Shown here in pieces: positions 47,634-55,978 of a stretch of 64,000 nt of DNA. Made by a program: the position numbers and the translations under genes. A model generated the notes under the pieces. It saw only the letters and a program-made list of their open reading frames with translations, had not been told where the DNA came from and did no database searches. Numbering within the stretch: the stretch's first letter is position 1; each line of letters starts with the position of its first letter. This DNA is from Nitrospira lenta (lineage in GTDB: Bacteria; Nitrospirota; Nitrospiria; Nitrospirales; Nitrospiraceae): the NCBI RefSeq assembly GCF_900403705.1, contig NZ_OUNR01000017.1, positions 124,001-188,000 on the forward strand, given 5' to 3'.

Positions 47634-48508
47634 GAAGGTCGCGCCGACTCGTTGAACCCCAGAATTTTCTGCAACCCCTGGATGTCTTTTTCAACCGGAC
47701 AGGCAAAGTCCCGGCTCCATTCCCACCAGGATCCCGGATAATTGCGGACCTGCTGATAGCCCACGAGCTTCAGCACAAAATAGAGCCAGGCCGATCGAAC
47801 GCCGCCGGTGCAGTAACAGACGATCTCCTGGGAATCCTGTATACCCTTATCCTGCAACGCATCTTTGATGGTGACGAAATCCTTCACCGTCGCGTCCTTG
47901 TTGAGAAACGTGTTCCACGCGACATGCACTGCGGACGGAATGTGTCCGGGTCGCGGAATCCCCGACACTTCCTTCCCGAGAAACTCTTCCAGACTGCGCG
48001 CATCCAACACAGCCGTCTGCGGGTGCGCCTGCCGAACAATGAGCTTGAGTTCATCCTTCGTAATGGCCACGGCTTTTACTGGCTTGGCTTTAAAGGTCCC
48101 CGGCTTGGGTGTTTCACGGCCATGCCCAAAGGGGCGTTTCTCCGCCGTCCATTTAACCCAGCCTCCGTCGAGCACCTTCAAGTTCTGATGCCCGAGATAT
48201 TCCAGCATCCAAAACATGCGCCCTTCATCGCCCCAGTTGTCGAAGGGGTTAGAGTAGATGACCACTTCGCTGTCGTTGCTGATCCCTAAGGCCGAGAGCT
48301 GCCGCTCAATCTGAGCCAGATCGGGATTCAGGAGCCCTTTCGGAATCGCATTCGGATCGCTGTACTCGTGCCAGGTCGAATGCACGGCACCGGGAATGTG
48401 ACCGCCGAACTCATAGGCCGATTTCCCCCGGACATCGATAATCACCAACCCGGGCTGTCCGAGCCGTTCCTGCAACGTATCCGTATCCATCAATAAAGGG
48501 TGTGTCAT
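47630..48508 (-). CDS. Two-domain rhodanese sulfurtransferase
   Basis: A 292-residue protein with two rhodanese domains. The C-terminal domain has the active-site Cys in IVCYCTGGVRSAWLYF and is probably active in moving sulfane sulfur. The N-terminal domain lacks a catalytic Cys (VIYSNPFDNWGDEGR) as in other tandem rhodaneses. The CTGGVRS loop does not clearly separate thiosulfate from mercaptopyruvate as donor. AAAGGA precedes the ATG, 23 bases after the cytochrome gene. Confidence 0.9.
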   Translation of the reverse strand: MTHPLLMDTDTLQERLGQPGLVIIDVRGKSAYEFGGHIPGAVHSTWHEYSDPNAIPKGLLNPDLAQIERQLSALGISNDSEVVIYSNPFDNWGDEGRMFWMLEYLGHQNLKVLDGGWVKWTAEKRPFGHGRETPKPGTFKAKPVKAVAITKDELKLIVRQAHPQTAVLDARSLEEFLGKEVSGIPRPGHIPSAVHVAWNTFLNKDATVKDFVTIKDALQDKGIQDSQEIVCYCTGGVRSAWLYFVLKLVGYQQVRNYPGSWWEWSRDFACPVEKDIQGLQKILGFNESARPS

Positions 48509-48531
48509 GTGGTTCCTTTGTTCCTATCGAA

Positions 48532-49821
48532 TCAGCTCGCAGCCTGCACCTTGCAACTCGTTCCTTCTTGCAGACGGCTGAGCGCGGTCTGCCGGCGATT
48601 TTCCTGTTCCATGACCGCCGCAAGTTTTTCAGAAAGAGGAAACTCCCGTTCATAGATCACGAACCGATAGGGGTCGTTCCCCGTCAGTCCGTACTTCGTC
48701 CGCAGCATCTCGTGCTGCTTGTCCGTGAGAATGTGGTACTGCACCCGTGCCTTGAGAATCAAGCCCTCTGATTTGGGGGGGAGACGATAGGCAAAACTAT
48801 ACTCCCGGCTCGCCAGAGGCAGGAGGCGGTTGTCGTACAGTTCGAGAATGGCCGGTTGCCACAGAATCCAGCGACCCATCGTCGATTTCTGCTGATCCAA
48901 CACGTTCTTCTGCGCGTCCTCGACGGAGAACTCGATGGTAAAGTACCGGTCTGGGTCGCCGGTCGGAATCTTGTGCCCCGCACCGGCATTGATCAGGTTG
49001 AGCGTAAAGGAGATTTCGTCGCCCGGTTTGGGCTGCGGGGTATCCGTCTTGACCTCGATGGCCACCGCCCGTTGAATCATGTCCGGATCATGCCCGCCCC
49101 GCCACAAATGCCGGCGGCCATGGCGGATGGGGCTGTCTGGCGCCACCGGGCGAGTCACCTCAGGCATGTGGCAACTCTGGCAGATGAAGCCCCGCTCCTG
49201 CATAAAGAACTTGCCTTCATATTCGGCATACGTCCCGCAAGGGCCCACATTGTAGAACTGGGCAGGGCCTGAGACGACATTGTGACAGCGCTGACAGACC
49301 TGGGTCGTCCGGAAGTTCGGGTCGAACTTCGTGGGATGCGGCGCGGCCGAATCTTCGAAGGGGCCATAGATCACCCCGTCGCGCACATGGCAGGCGGCGC
49401 AGGTGACCGATTCCTTTTGATAGGCGGGATCATAGTGCGGATTGGGCTCCTGCACCGCCTTCTCCACTCGACCGCGCGGAATGTCCTTCACCAAGGTCGG
49501 CTGTTGATTTTCCAACGGCGTGTGGCAATTCAGGCAAACCCAGATGTTCTTATCCTTCTTCCAGTAAGCCTGAAAAAACGGATCTTCATAGGCATGGGCA
49601 TGAATGCTAGTCTTCCACTCGTCATAGATCTCGCGATGGCACTGGCCGCATGACTCAGCACTCAGACTCGTCAGACCCTCCGGCACTTTCTGAAAGGGAA
49701 TCGCGTGCGCATACTCATCGCGCAGACCGAAAATCACGACCGGCTTGATCTCGGTGTAATAGACGTAGATCGCGGCGGCCAGCACGACCACGCCCAACCC
49801 TATTTTCACCAGCCTGGTCAT
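48532..49821 (-). CDS. Membrane-anchored pentaheme cytochrome c
   Basis: A 429-residue protein with one N-terminal membrane helix (IGLGVVVLAAAIYVYYTEI) and five CxxCH heme sites: CGQCH, CLNCH, CAACH, CQRCH and CQSCH, all in the first 220 residues. The rest (about 240-429) is a heme-free beta-rich domain (EVKTDTPQPKPGDEISFTLNLINAGAGHKIPTG). It resembles multiheme cytochromes of the cytochrome c554 group and likely moves electrons in the periplasm. Start ATG 49821 overlaps the stop of the deacetylase-like gene by four bases. Confidence 0.88.
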   Translation of the reverse strand: MTRLVKIGLGVVVLAAAIYVYYTEIKPVVIFGLRDEYAHAIPFQKVPEGLTSLSAESCGQCHREIYDEWKTSIHAHAYEDPFFQAYWKKDKNIWVCLNCHTPLENQQPTLVKDIPRGRVEKAVQEPNPHYDPAYQKESVTCAACHVRDGVIYGPFEDSAAPHPTKFDPNFRTTQVCQRCHNVVSGPAQFYNVGPCGTYAEYEGKFFMQERGFICQSCHMPEVTRPVAPDSPIRHGRRHLWRGGHDPDMIQRAVAIEVKTDTPQPKPGDEISFTLNLINAGAGHKIPTGDPDRYFTIEFSVEDAQKNVLDQQKSTMGRWILWQPAILELYDNRLLPLASREYSFAYRLPPKSEGLILKARVQYHILTDKQHEMLRTKYGLTGNDPYRFVIYEREFPLSEKLAAVMEQENRRQTALSRLQEGTSCKVQAAS

Positions 49822-50762
49822 ACGGCTAACAACCCGCGCACATGGGCGTCGACGGAAGCCGCCAAGGCGGTAAGATTGTATCCGCCTTCAAGGGACGAAA
49901 GGATGCGCCCCTGCGCGTGACGTGTGGCAATGCCGGCGACGATGCCGGTCAACTCCGCGTAGCCCGCCTCGGTCAATCCCATGCCGGCGAGTGGATCATC
50001 TTTGTGTGCATCGAATCCAGCGGAGATAATCACCAGCTCAGGCTTGAACTGCTCTGCCGCCGGTACGAGCACCTTGTGGAAGATGGCCCGATACTCGTCG
50101 TCACCTGCTCCTGCTTCCATCGGCACATTGATCGTGTAGCCGTCCCCTGCGCCACGGCCCCGCTCCGACTCGCGGCCGGTACCGGGATAGTGCGGGAATT
50201 GATGCGTGCTGAAAAAGAGGACCGACGGATCGGCTTCAAAACTGTGCTGCGTGCCGTTGCCGTGATGCACGTCCCAATCGACAATCAAGACACGGGAAAG
50301 ACCATGTTTCTTCTGGGCATAGCGTGCGGCGATCGCAACATTGTTCAACAGACAAAATCCCATCGCGCGATTAGCTTCGGCATGGTGTCCCGGAGGCCGT
50401 ACCGCGCACATGACCTGATCGACCTGCTTCGCCATCATCGCATCCACGCCAGCCAGCACCCCTCCCGCTGCCAGATAGGCGGCGGTGAGCGAACCGGGAG
50501 ACATGGAGGTATCGGGATCGAGCGAGACACGACCGTTCGCAGGCGCATGCTGCTTCAGCGAGGCAAGATAGGCCTCCGTGTGCACCAGAGAGATCCACTC
50601 ATCCTCGGCCATGCGTGGCTCAATCCGGATCAGCTGCGCCATCGTCCCGCTCTGCTCCAGCTGCTGCATGATCGCGCGCAGCCGGTTCGGCGACTCGGGA
50701 TGGCCCAGCCCCATGTCGTGTTCGAGATACCGCGGATCGTAGACGAGTCCGGTCTTGCCCAT
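49818..50762 (-). CDS. Histone deacetylase-like amidohydrolase
   Basis: Zinc-dependent deacetylase of the HDAC/AcuC/acetylpolyamine family. The 314-residue protein shows GHPESPNRL, the RPPGHHAEANRAMGFCLLNN catalytic segment with the His pair, DWDVHHGNGTQ (zinc Asp and His) and SAGFDAHKDDPLAGM (second zinc Asp). Substrate might be acetylated protein, acetyl-polyamine or another amide. It leads an operon with the pentaheme cytochrome and the rhodanese. Confidence 0.92.
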   Translation of the reverse strand: MGKTGLVYDPRYLEHDMGLGHPESPNRLRAIMQQLEQSGTMAQLIRIEPRMAEDEWISLVHTEAYLASLKQHAPANGRVSLDPDTSMSPGSLTAAYLAAGGVLAGVDAMMAKQVDQVMCAVRPPGHHAEANRAMGFCLLNNVAIAARYAQKKHGLSRVLIVDWDVHHGNGTQHSFEADPSVLFFSTHQFPHYPGTGRESERGRGAGDGYTINVPMEAGAGDDEYRAIFHKVLVPAAEQFKPELVIISAGFDAHKDDPLAGMGLTEAGYAELTGIVAGIATRHAQGRILSSLEGGYNLTALAASVDAHVRGLLAV

Positions 50763-50890
50763 GCGAAAAGCCGTCAGCCGTTAGAGGTACAACGTGAAAG
50801 GCATCACCCTGCTGTATCAAATCAGATTAGCATGCAGGAATCGGCATAGACAACGAGCGAACATGCGTGCTACGGTCGATGATCAATTAC

Positions 50891-51015
50891 GCAGGCTGAT
50901 CAAAAAGCCCGTCCAGCAAGGCCGCAACGAGCGAAGAGGCGAATCGTACTTTTTCCGTACGTTGAGCCTCTGAGCGATGCGAGAACGCCGCTGGCGGGCT
51001 TTTTCACCAGCCTGC
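50891..51015. repeat. 125-bp palindromic repeat element (MITE/REP-like)
   Basis: Ends GCAGGCTG and CAGCCTGC are perfect complements. Next inside are ATCAAAAAGCCCGTCCAGC and GCTGGCGGGCTTTTTCACC, and near the centre AGAGGC pairs with GCCTCT and GTAC with GTAC around a T-rich loop. The whole unit can fold into one long hairpin and contains no gene. Structure fits a non-autonomous mobile element or extragenic palindrome. It lies directly before the ribosome site of the TPR gene. Confidence 0.75.
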
Positions 51016-51027
51016 CTGGAGGACGAC

Positions 51028-51345
51028 ATGCCCAATCCCAGAATCGAACCGCTGAAGAGAGTGCTCGCGATTGAACCGACCGACGAGGTGGCCTGGTTCG
51101 GTCTCGGGAAAGCCTATATGGAAGATGGCAACTTTGAGGAAGCGGCTAAGGCCCTGCAGCAATGCGTCACGGTGAAGCCCACCTATTCTGCCGCCTACTA
51201 CGCCCTCGCACAATCTCTGCACAAGCTCGGCCGGATCGACGAATGTCGCGCGGTGTCGAGCACCGGCATCGATGTCTCGACGAAAAACGGCGATGCCATG
51301 GTGACGAAGAATCTGGAGATGTTGAAGAGTTCGCTTCCCAACTGA
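51028..51345 (+). CDS. Small TPR-repeat protein
   Basis: A 105-residue protein starting at ATG 51028 with TGGAGG just upstream; the in-frame ATG at 50977 lies inside the palindromic element and is unlikely. Two tetratricopeptide-type repeats are visible (EVAWFGLGKAYMEDGNFEEAAKAL and SAAYYALAQSLHKLGRIDECRAV), so it probably mediates protein contacts. No signal peptide. Its promoter must lie in or beyond the repeat element. Confidence 0.8.
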   Translation: MPNPRIEPLKRVLAIEPTDEVAWFGLGKAYMEDGNFEEAAKALQQCVTVKPTYSAAYYALAQSLHKLGRIDECRAVSSTGIDVSTKNGDAMVTKNLEMLKSSLPN

Positions 51346-51349
51346 TCGC

Positions 51350-52195
51350 TTAGAGCACCTGCCGAAAGGTCTCTTGCTGTAACGCTGTCAGCGGTGACTG
51401 TACCCCGGGGTTCTGCACGAACATCCGGACACGCGGATAGCCTCGTTGCCGCTTCGGCCGTTCAACAAGATCGACGTTGGCCAGTCTCGTCCCTGCCTTC
51501 GACGGCAATGGCTCCACATCCCACAGGGCAATCATCACGGCACTGAGCTGCCGCAATGTCGTGAGAAGCACCGTGACCGAACCGGCCAGCGCCTTGAGGT
51601 CGAGCCAGATTTCTTCATGCCGGCTCGTCTTGTCTCCCAACAGGTCCGCACGCGGGACGGAGATACAGAGCACCACCGGATCGCAGTAGTCGGCCAACTG
51701 CTTCGCCTTCTGCCGGATGCGCGCGAGAATGCGATGGATCAGGATGACGCCACGATCCTCTTCGTCGCCCTGCACATCGATCTCAGCCAGACCACGAACC
51801 GGCAGCTGCCGGCGTTCTGCGGATCCCACCATGGCGGTCGCTTCGACAAAGAACCGCTCCCGACCCAGATAACATTCCAGATCGGCGGTTCGCGCTTGCG
51901 ACTCCGGCAGAAAATTCACTCGGGCGCCGACACGAATCAGCTGAGTAGCCAATTCAAGCTCGGCCAGCGCGGACTCTCTGACACCGAAATCATAGTGGGT
52001 CAGACGAGGGACGAGGCGGCCTAAACGCAGATGACTGGCTTCGTCGCCGCAGTGCTGCTGAACCGTCGAACAGCGCTCCTCAAGATCGCGTGACAACCCC
52101 TGCTCTTCCCGCTTCCAGGCAGGCAGCGGGGCCTGACGACCTTCCCGAAGATGAGTGACTAGCTTGAATGTTTTTCGAGATCGAAACCGCGCCAT
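51350..52195 (-). CDS. Uncharacterised protein, possible PD-(D/E)XK nuclease fold
   Basis: A 281-residue soluble protein of no family I can name. Residues 78-120 show a pattern like PD-(D/E)XK enzymes: a helix with E79/E81 and ELATQLIRVGARVNFL, then D105 in RTADLECYLG and E118 in RFFVEATAM; the usual Lys two residues later is Thr. The rest includes a long basic C-terminal part. It starts three bases after the 109-residue gene, so the pair forms an operon. The fold call is inference from the motif pattern only. Confidence 0.6.
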   Translation of the reverse strand: MARFRSRKTFKLVTHLREGRQAPLPAWKREEQGLSRDLEERCSTVQQHCGDEASHLRLGRLVPRLTHYDFGVRESALAELELATQLIRVGARVNFLPESQARTADLECYLGRERFFVEATAMVGSAERRQLPVRGLAEIDVQGDEEDRGVILIHRILARIRQKAKQLADYCDPVVLCISVPRADLLGDKTSRHEEIWLDLKALAGSVTVLLTTLRQLSAVMIALWDVEPLPSKAGTRLANVDLVERPKRQRGYPRVRMFVQNPGVQSPLTALQQETFRQVL

Positions 52196-52198
52196 GAC

Positions 52199-52528
52199 TC
52201 ACACCGCTTCCGTCCCCTCATCATCGTTGGAAGCCAGCCCCAACGCTTCCGGCTGACGCTTCGCCACTTCTTCATACACCTCATCCAACCACCGGCTGGC
52301 ACAGCCGAGCACTTCGCGGACCAACGGCTCAGGTTGCCCTGTGCGCTTAATGGCCCATTGCGTCACATATTCCAGTAACGTCGCCCGTTCAAATCGCCGC
52401 GACGACTGCGACCCGATGGCCGACAATTCACCCAAACCAGTGTTGATGATGTCCGCCACAACCTCTCGCGCATACGAGGTGCTGGCCGTCACATATTGGA
52501 TTGCCCGATTGAGTTCTTGATCAGTCAT
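52199..52528 (-). CDS. Small helical protein, first gene of a two-gene operon
   Basis: A 109-residue product I do not recognise. ATG 52528 has AAAGGA seven bases upstream. It is helical (DQELNRAIQYVTASTSYAREVVADIINTGL, ERATLLEYVTQWAI, REVLGCASRWLDEVYEEVAK) with an acidic C-terminus (NDDEGTEAV). No membrane segment. Size and coupling to the nuclease-like gene would fit an accessory or inhibitor, but nothing in the sequence proves it. Confidence 0.62.
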   Translation of the reverse strand: MTDQELNRAIQYVTASTSYAREVVADIINTGLGELSAIGSQSSRRFERATLLEYVTQWAIKRTGQPEPLVREVLGCASRWLDEVYEEVAKRQPEALGLASNDDEGTEAV

Positions 52529-52679
52529 GTTCAATTCCTTTGCTAGGCGATTTTCACATCCCGTCGGACCGCTGTCAACGCGGCCGTGACCATATCGCTT
52601 CGCGCTTTTTCTCCGTGCTTCGCCGGTCTCAATGGTATGATCTCTGCTCATTCACCCTTGCTTCACGAAGGAGAAGACG

Positions 52680-54494
52680 ATGGTCGGCAGATCCTCTACT
52701 AAAACCGCTTCCTCATCGCGCCAATCCAAACCCAAGACGTTTTCCGATACATGGGACCTCACCCATCTCGTCAAGAATCCAACGCGTCAACTGAATGCGC
52801 TCCTGGCCGAGTTGGACGCGAACGTGGTACAGATCGAAGCCGCTCGGCCGGGTCTGTCGCCGACAATGTCCAGCCAGGATCTGCTCGCGTTACTCAGATG
52901 CAGCGAGGCCGTCGCGCAAGGCTCATCAAGATTAGGCGCCTTTGCCTATCTCTGGTTTTCAGAAAACACCAAAGACGACGCGGCCCGCTCGTTCAAGACT
53001 CAGGTCGAGGAACGGCTGACCGCCCTCAGTAACCGTCTGCTGTTCTTTGAACTCTGGTGGCAAAGCGTCGACGACACGAATGCGGCCCGTCTCATGGCCG
53101 ATGCCGGCGACCTGCGGTATCACCTGGAAACCATCCGGCGATTCAAGCCGCACACGTTGTCGGAACCTGAAGAAAAAATCGTCAATCTGAAAAATGTGAC
53201 GGGGTCTAGCGCGATTCATACACTCTACGACATCGTGACCAACGGATTTACGTTCACGCTGACGGTCGGCGGAAAAAAGAAGACGATGAACCGCGAAGGA
53301 CTGATGGCGTATGTCCGCAGCCAGAAAGCCTCCGTGCGGCAGGCCGCCTATCAAGAACTCTACCGGGTGTTTTCAGGCCAGCGAGACCTGCTCGGCGAAA
53401 TCTACAAGACGCTTGTGAACGACTGGAAGTCGGAAAACCTCGGACTCCGCCACTTCGACTCTCCGATTGCGACGCGCAACCTCAGTAACGATGTGCCCGA
53501 TCAGGCGGTCGATGTATTGCTCTCAGCTTGCGCCAAGAACGCCGACATCTTTCAGACCTATTTCAAACTCAAAGCAAAGATCTGCAAAATCACGCCGATG
53601 AGCCGCTATCACCTCTATACGCCCCACCGCACGGAGGCCAAGAAGTACAAGTATGTGGACGCGGCAAAGATGGTGCTGGAGGCCTATCGCGGCTTTTCTC
53701 CTCGCCTGGCCGATCTGGCAGAGCAGGTCTTCACGGACCGGCACATTGACGGCCCGACCCGTTCAGGCAAGCTCGGCGGCGCCTACTGCTACAGCGTCGT
53801 CCCCGGCATGACACCCTATGTCATGCTGAACTATACCGGCGAAGCCCGCGACATCGCCACCATGGCCCATGAGCTGGGACACGCCGTCCATGGAATGATG
53901 GCCAAGGATCACTCCGTCTTTACCTTCCACTCGACCCTTCCCCTCGCAGAGACCGCCTCGGTCTTCGGCGAACGAATTCTCTCCGATGCGCTGATGTCTC
54001 AGGAGCGCAACAAAGCCGTTCGCCAGGGACTGCTGATCGGCCAGCTCGACGATATCTATGCCACGGTCTTGCGCCAGGCCTATTTCGTCCGTTTTGAAAA
54101 ACTTGCGCACCAGATGGTGGGAGACGGCGCGACGGGTGACCAGCTGGCGAAAGCCTATCTGAGCGAACTCCGCCAGCAGTTCGGCAAGGCCGTCAAGGTC
54201 CCCGATGAGTTTCAGTGGGAATGGCTCAGTATCCCCCACATCTTCGCCAGCCCGTTCTATTGCTATGCCTACAGCTTCGGCAATCTGCTCGTGCTGGCTT
54301 TGTACCGCATGTACAAGGACCAGGGTGCGGCTTTCGTCCCAAAGTACCTGGAGCTCCTGGAGACCGGCGGGTCTGAAGCTCCCCAGGATATTTTGGCCAA
54401 AGTGGGCGTCGATATGACGGCGGAAGCCTTCTGGCAATCAGGATTCGACACGATCCGCGAAATGGTCGTCCAATTGGAATCGACCATTTCCTGA
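52680..54494 (+). CDS. Oligoendopeptidase F-like M3 metallopeptidase
   Basis: Cytoplasmic zinc peptidase that cleaves short peptides. The 604-residue protein has the HExxH site in TMAHELGHAVHGMMA, with the third ligand Glu expected in LPLAETASVFGE, and the PepF-type C-terminus with YCYAYSFGNLLVLALYRMY. GAAGGAG lies six bases before the ATG. The first 20 residues are Ser/Lys-rich and poorly conserved. Confidence 0.93.
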   Translation: MVGRSSTKTASSSRQSKPKTFSDTWDLTHLVKNPTRQLNALLAELDANVVQIEAARPGLSPTMSSQDLLALLRCSEAVAQGSSRLGAFAYLWFSENTKDDAARSFKTQVEERLTALSNRLLFFELWWQSVDDTNAARLMADAGDLRYHLETIRRFKPHTLSEPEEKIVNLKNVTGSSAIHTLYDIVTNGFTFTLTVGGKKKTMNREGLMAYVRSQKASVRQAAYQELYRVFSGQRDLLGEIYKTLVNDWKSENLGLRHFDSPIATRNLSNDVPDQAVDVLLSACAKNADIFQTYFKLKAKICKITPMSRYHLYTPHRTEAKKYKYVDAAKMVLEAYRGFSPRLADLAEQVFTDRHIDGPTRSGKLGGAYCYSVVPGMTPYVMLNYTGEARDIATMAHELGHAVHGMMAKDHSVFTFHSTLPLAETASVFGERILSDALMSQERNKAVRQGLLIGQLDDIYATVLRQAYFVRFEKLAHQMVGDGATGDQLAKAYLSELRQQFGKAVKVPDEFQWEWLSIPHIFASPFYCYAYSFGNLLVLALYRMYKDQGAAFVPKYLELLETGGSEAPQDILAKVGVDMTAEAFWQSGFDTIREMVVQLESTIS

Positions 54495-54561
54495 CAAAGT
54501 CCTGATAAAGCGGCGACTTCGAGATAGCCAAACACCCTACTTCTGGCTTATCGAAAGAGAC

Positions 54562-54609
54562 TTGACAGAATCCCCGCATGCCATTACACTGAGAATGGTT
54601 ATCATAATC
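54562..54609 (+). promoter_or_regulatory. Sigma70 promoter with overlapping Fur box
   Basis: TTGACA (54562-54567), 17 bases, TACACT (54585-54590), then GAGAATGGTTATCATAATC (54591-54609). The last element matches the 19-base Fur consensus GATAATGATTATCATTATC at 16 positions and covers the expected transcription start. Repression of the downstream ferredoxin gene by Fur-iron is the natural reading. Confidence 0.8.
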
Positions 54610-54625
54610 GTTCATGGAGGTTCCC

Positions 54626-54832
54626 ATGTACGTGTGCCTCTGCAACGGGATTACTGAATCGGACGTTCGTGAAGCTGGCCGGGCCGGCCACGTGACTCCC
54701 TGCGCCCTTAAAGCCAAGTTCAAGCTCAAGGAAAACGGCTGCTGCGGACGTTGCGCAAAGAATATTGGTGAGCTCGTCGAGATTGCGACTCAAGCATCAG
54801 CGACCTCCTGCCCCCGCGCAACAGACCGGTAA
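54626..54832 (+). CDS. bfd: Bacterioferritin-associated [2Fe-2S] ferredoxin
   Basis: A 68-residue protein that binds bacterioferritin and reduces its iron core so iron can be released. The cluster ligands are C4, C6, C40 and C43 (CxC then CxxC), with YVCLCNGITESDVREA at the N-terminus and CCGRCAKN near the end. ATG 54626 is preceded by TGGAGG; an in-frame ATG at 54614 overlaps that site. The Fur-box promoter fits induction when iron is scarce. Confidence 0.9.
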   Translation: MYVCLCNGITESDVREAGRAGHVTPCALKAKFKLKENGCCGRCAKNIGELVEIATQASATSCPRATDR

Positions 54833-54960
54833 CCCTCTTCTCAATATCAACTCACCGCACGCCACACCCCTTCACGGAAGCGCGACAGGCGGTCAATATC
54901 ACCTTCCGTCCCCCGCTGCGTGCCCAGCTATTTAGAAAACTTCAGATTGTCGAAAAAGAT

Positions 54961-55647
54961 TCAGCGGGTAGGAGCTGAGTGGATGAACGCGGCAACTTCG
55001 GCAACCCGTTGGCCCAAGGCTCTGGCGTCGGCCAGCTCTTTGTTGTCGATGCCGGGACTATCGCCTTCAGTGGTCGCAGAAGCGCCGAATGCGCCGCCGC
55101 CGCTCACGACGATCATTTGATTCCCGAGCATCGCCGCCAGAATGGTCAGCATCGTCACCTCTTTGCCGCTCGAGATCTGTCCCCCCGTGGCAAAGGCTGC
55201 CCCGACCTTATTTTTCATTTTAAAGTCAGGAAAGACTCCGAACTTGAACTGCCAATTATCGAGGAAGGTCTTCACTTCCCCCGACATGTTGGACCAGTAG
55301 ACCGGTGAACCGACGACGACCGCATCGGATGAAAATAAATCGTCTGCCGTGACCTGCCCGACTCGTTTCATCACGACCACGGTGCCCGGAACGCTCTTCG
55401 CGCCGTCGACCACCGCCTCGGCCATCCGTTCAGTATTCCCGGAGAGAGAATGGTAGGCGACCAGAACTTTAACGGAGAGGTGAGCAGACTCATCCGCAGA
55501 GACAGGACTGGCCCCGAGAATGGCGATGAAAAGAAGAAGACAGAAGGCTAGAGCGGTAGGCAAGAAAGGAATGGGGAGTGCGGTGGGCACAGGACCTGTG
55601 GGTTGACCATGGTCCTCATGCCCGACAAGAGGTGGAAACCGGATCAC
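54961..55647 (-). CDS. Flavodoxin-fold protein with export-type N-terminus
   Basis: A 228-residue product. Residues 55-228 are flavodoxin/NAD(P)H:quinone-reductase-like, with the FMN phosphate loop YHSLSGNTERMAEAV, VGSPVYWSNMSGEVKTFLDNW and GGAFGASATTEG. Ahead of it is a hydrophobic segment ending in SADE (LPTALAFCLLLFIAILGASPVSA) that looks like a signal peptide or anchor. GTG 55647 overlaps the upstream zinc-ribbon stop in GTGA, which supports this start; a GTG farther in is an alternative. Export of an FMN protein is unusual. Confidence 0.8.
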   Translation of the reverse strand: MIRFPPLVGHEDHGQPTGPVPTALPIPFLPTALAFCLLLFIAILGASPVSADESAHLSVKVLVAYHSLSGNTERMAEAVVDGAKSVPGTVVVMKRVGQVTADDLFSSDAVVVGSPVYWSNMSGEVKTFLDNWQFKFGVFPDFKMKNKVGAAFATGGQISSGKEVTMLTILAAMLGNQMIVVSGGGAFGASATTEGDSPGIDNKELADARALGQRVAEVAAFIHSAPTR

Positions 55648-55829
55648 CGCCGAAACGTTTCCTCTTCCATCCGCTCTTCAACGGACACATCCGTGAGGGC
55701 TCCACGATACTCGCAACGATGGCAGCGCACACGCCAGGCTTCGATCCATTTCTCCTGGACATACGACTGGCGGCAGCTCGGGCACACAAACACACCCTTC
55801 ACGTAATGAACCTTGCGAACTTCCTTCAT
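55644..55829 (-). CDS. Small zinc-ribbon protein
   Basis: A 61-residue protein starting at ATG 55829 with AGGAGG five bases upstream. Two CxxC pairs (C16-C19 in FVCPSCRQ and C36-C39 in VRCHRCEY) form a probable zinc ribbon; the rest is charged (VSVEERMEEETFRR). Unknown role. Its stop overlaps the flavodoxin-like start by four bases, so the two are co-translated. Confidence 0.72.
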   Translation of the reverse strand: MKEVRKVHYVKGVFVCPSCRQSYVQEKWIEAWRVRCHRCEYRGALTDVSVEERMEEETFRR

Positions 55830-55978
55830 ACGGACCTCCTGACTGAGATGGCCGAGGATCGCACAGGTCTCCTCGGGATTGCAAGGCGGCCAACCTCGCT
55901 CACACAACACCATTGCTCCACGCCATCGCGCGATGGCGATATCTTGACTGCCACCATGCCGGCCAGTACCATGCCTCC

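Noticed and set aside
50977-51027. An upstream ATG for the TPR protein
   Set aside because: It lies inside the palindromic repeat and lacks the TGGAGG site found before ATG 51028.
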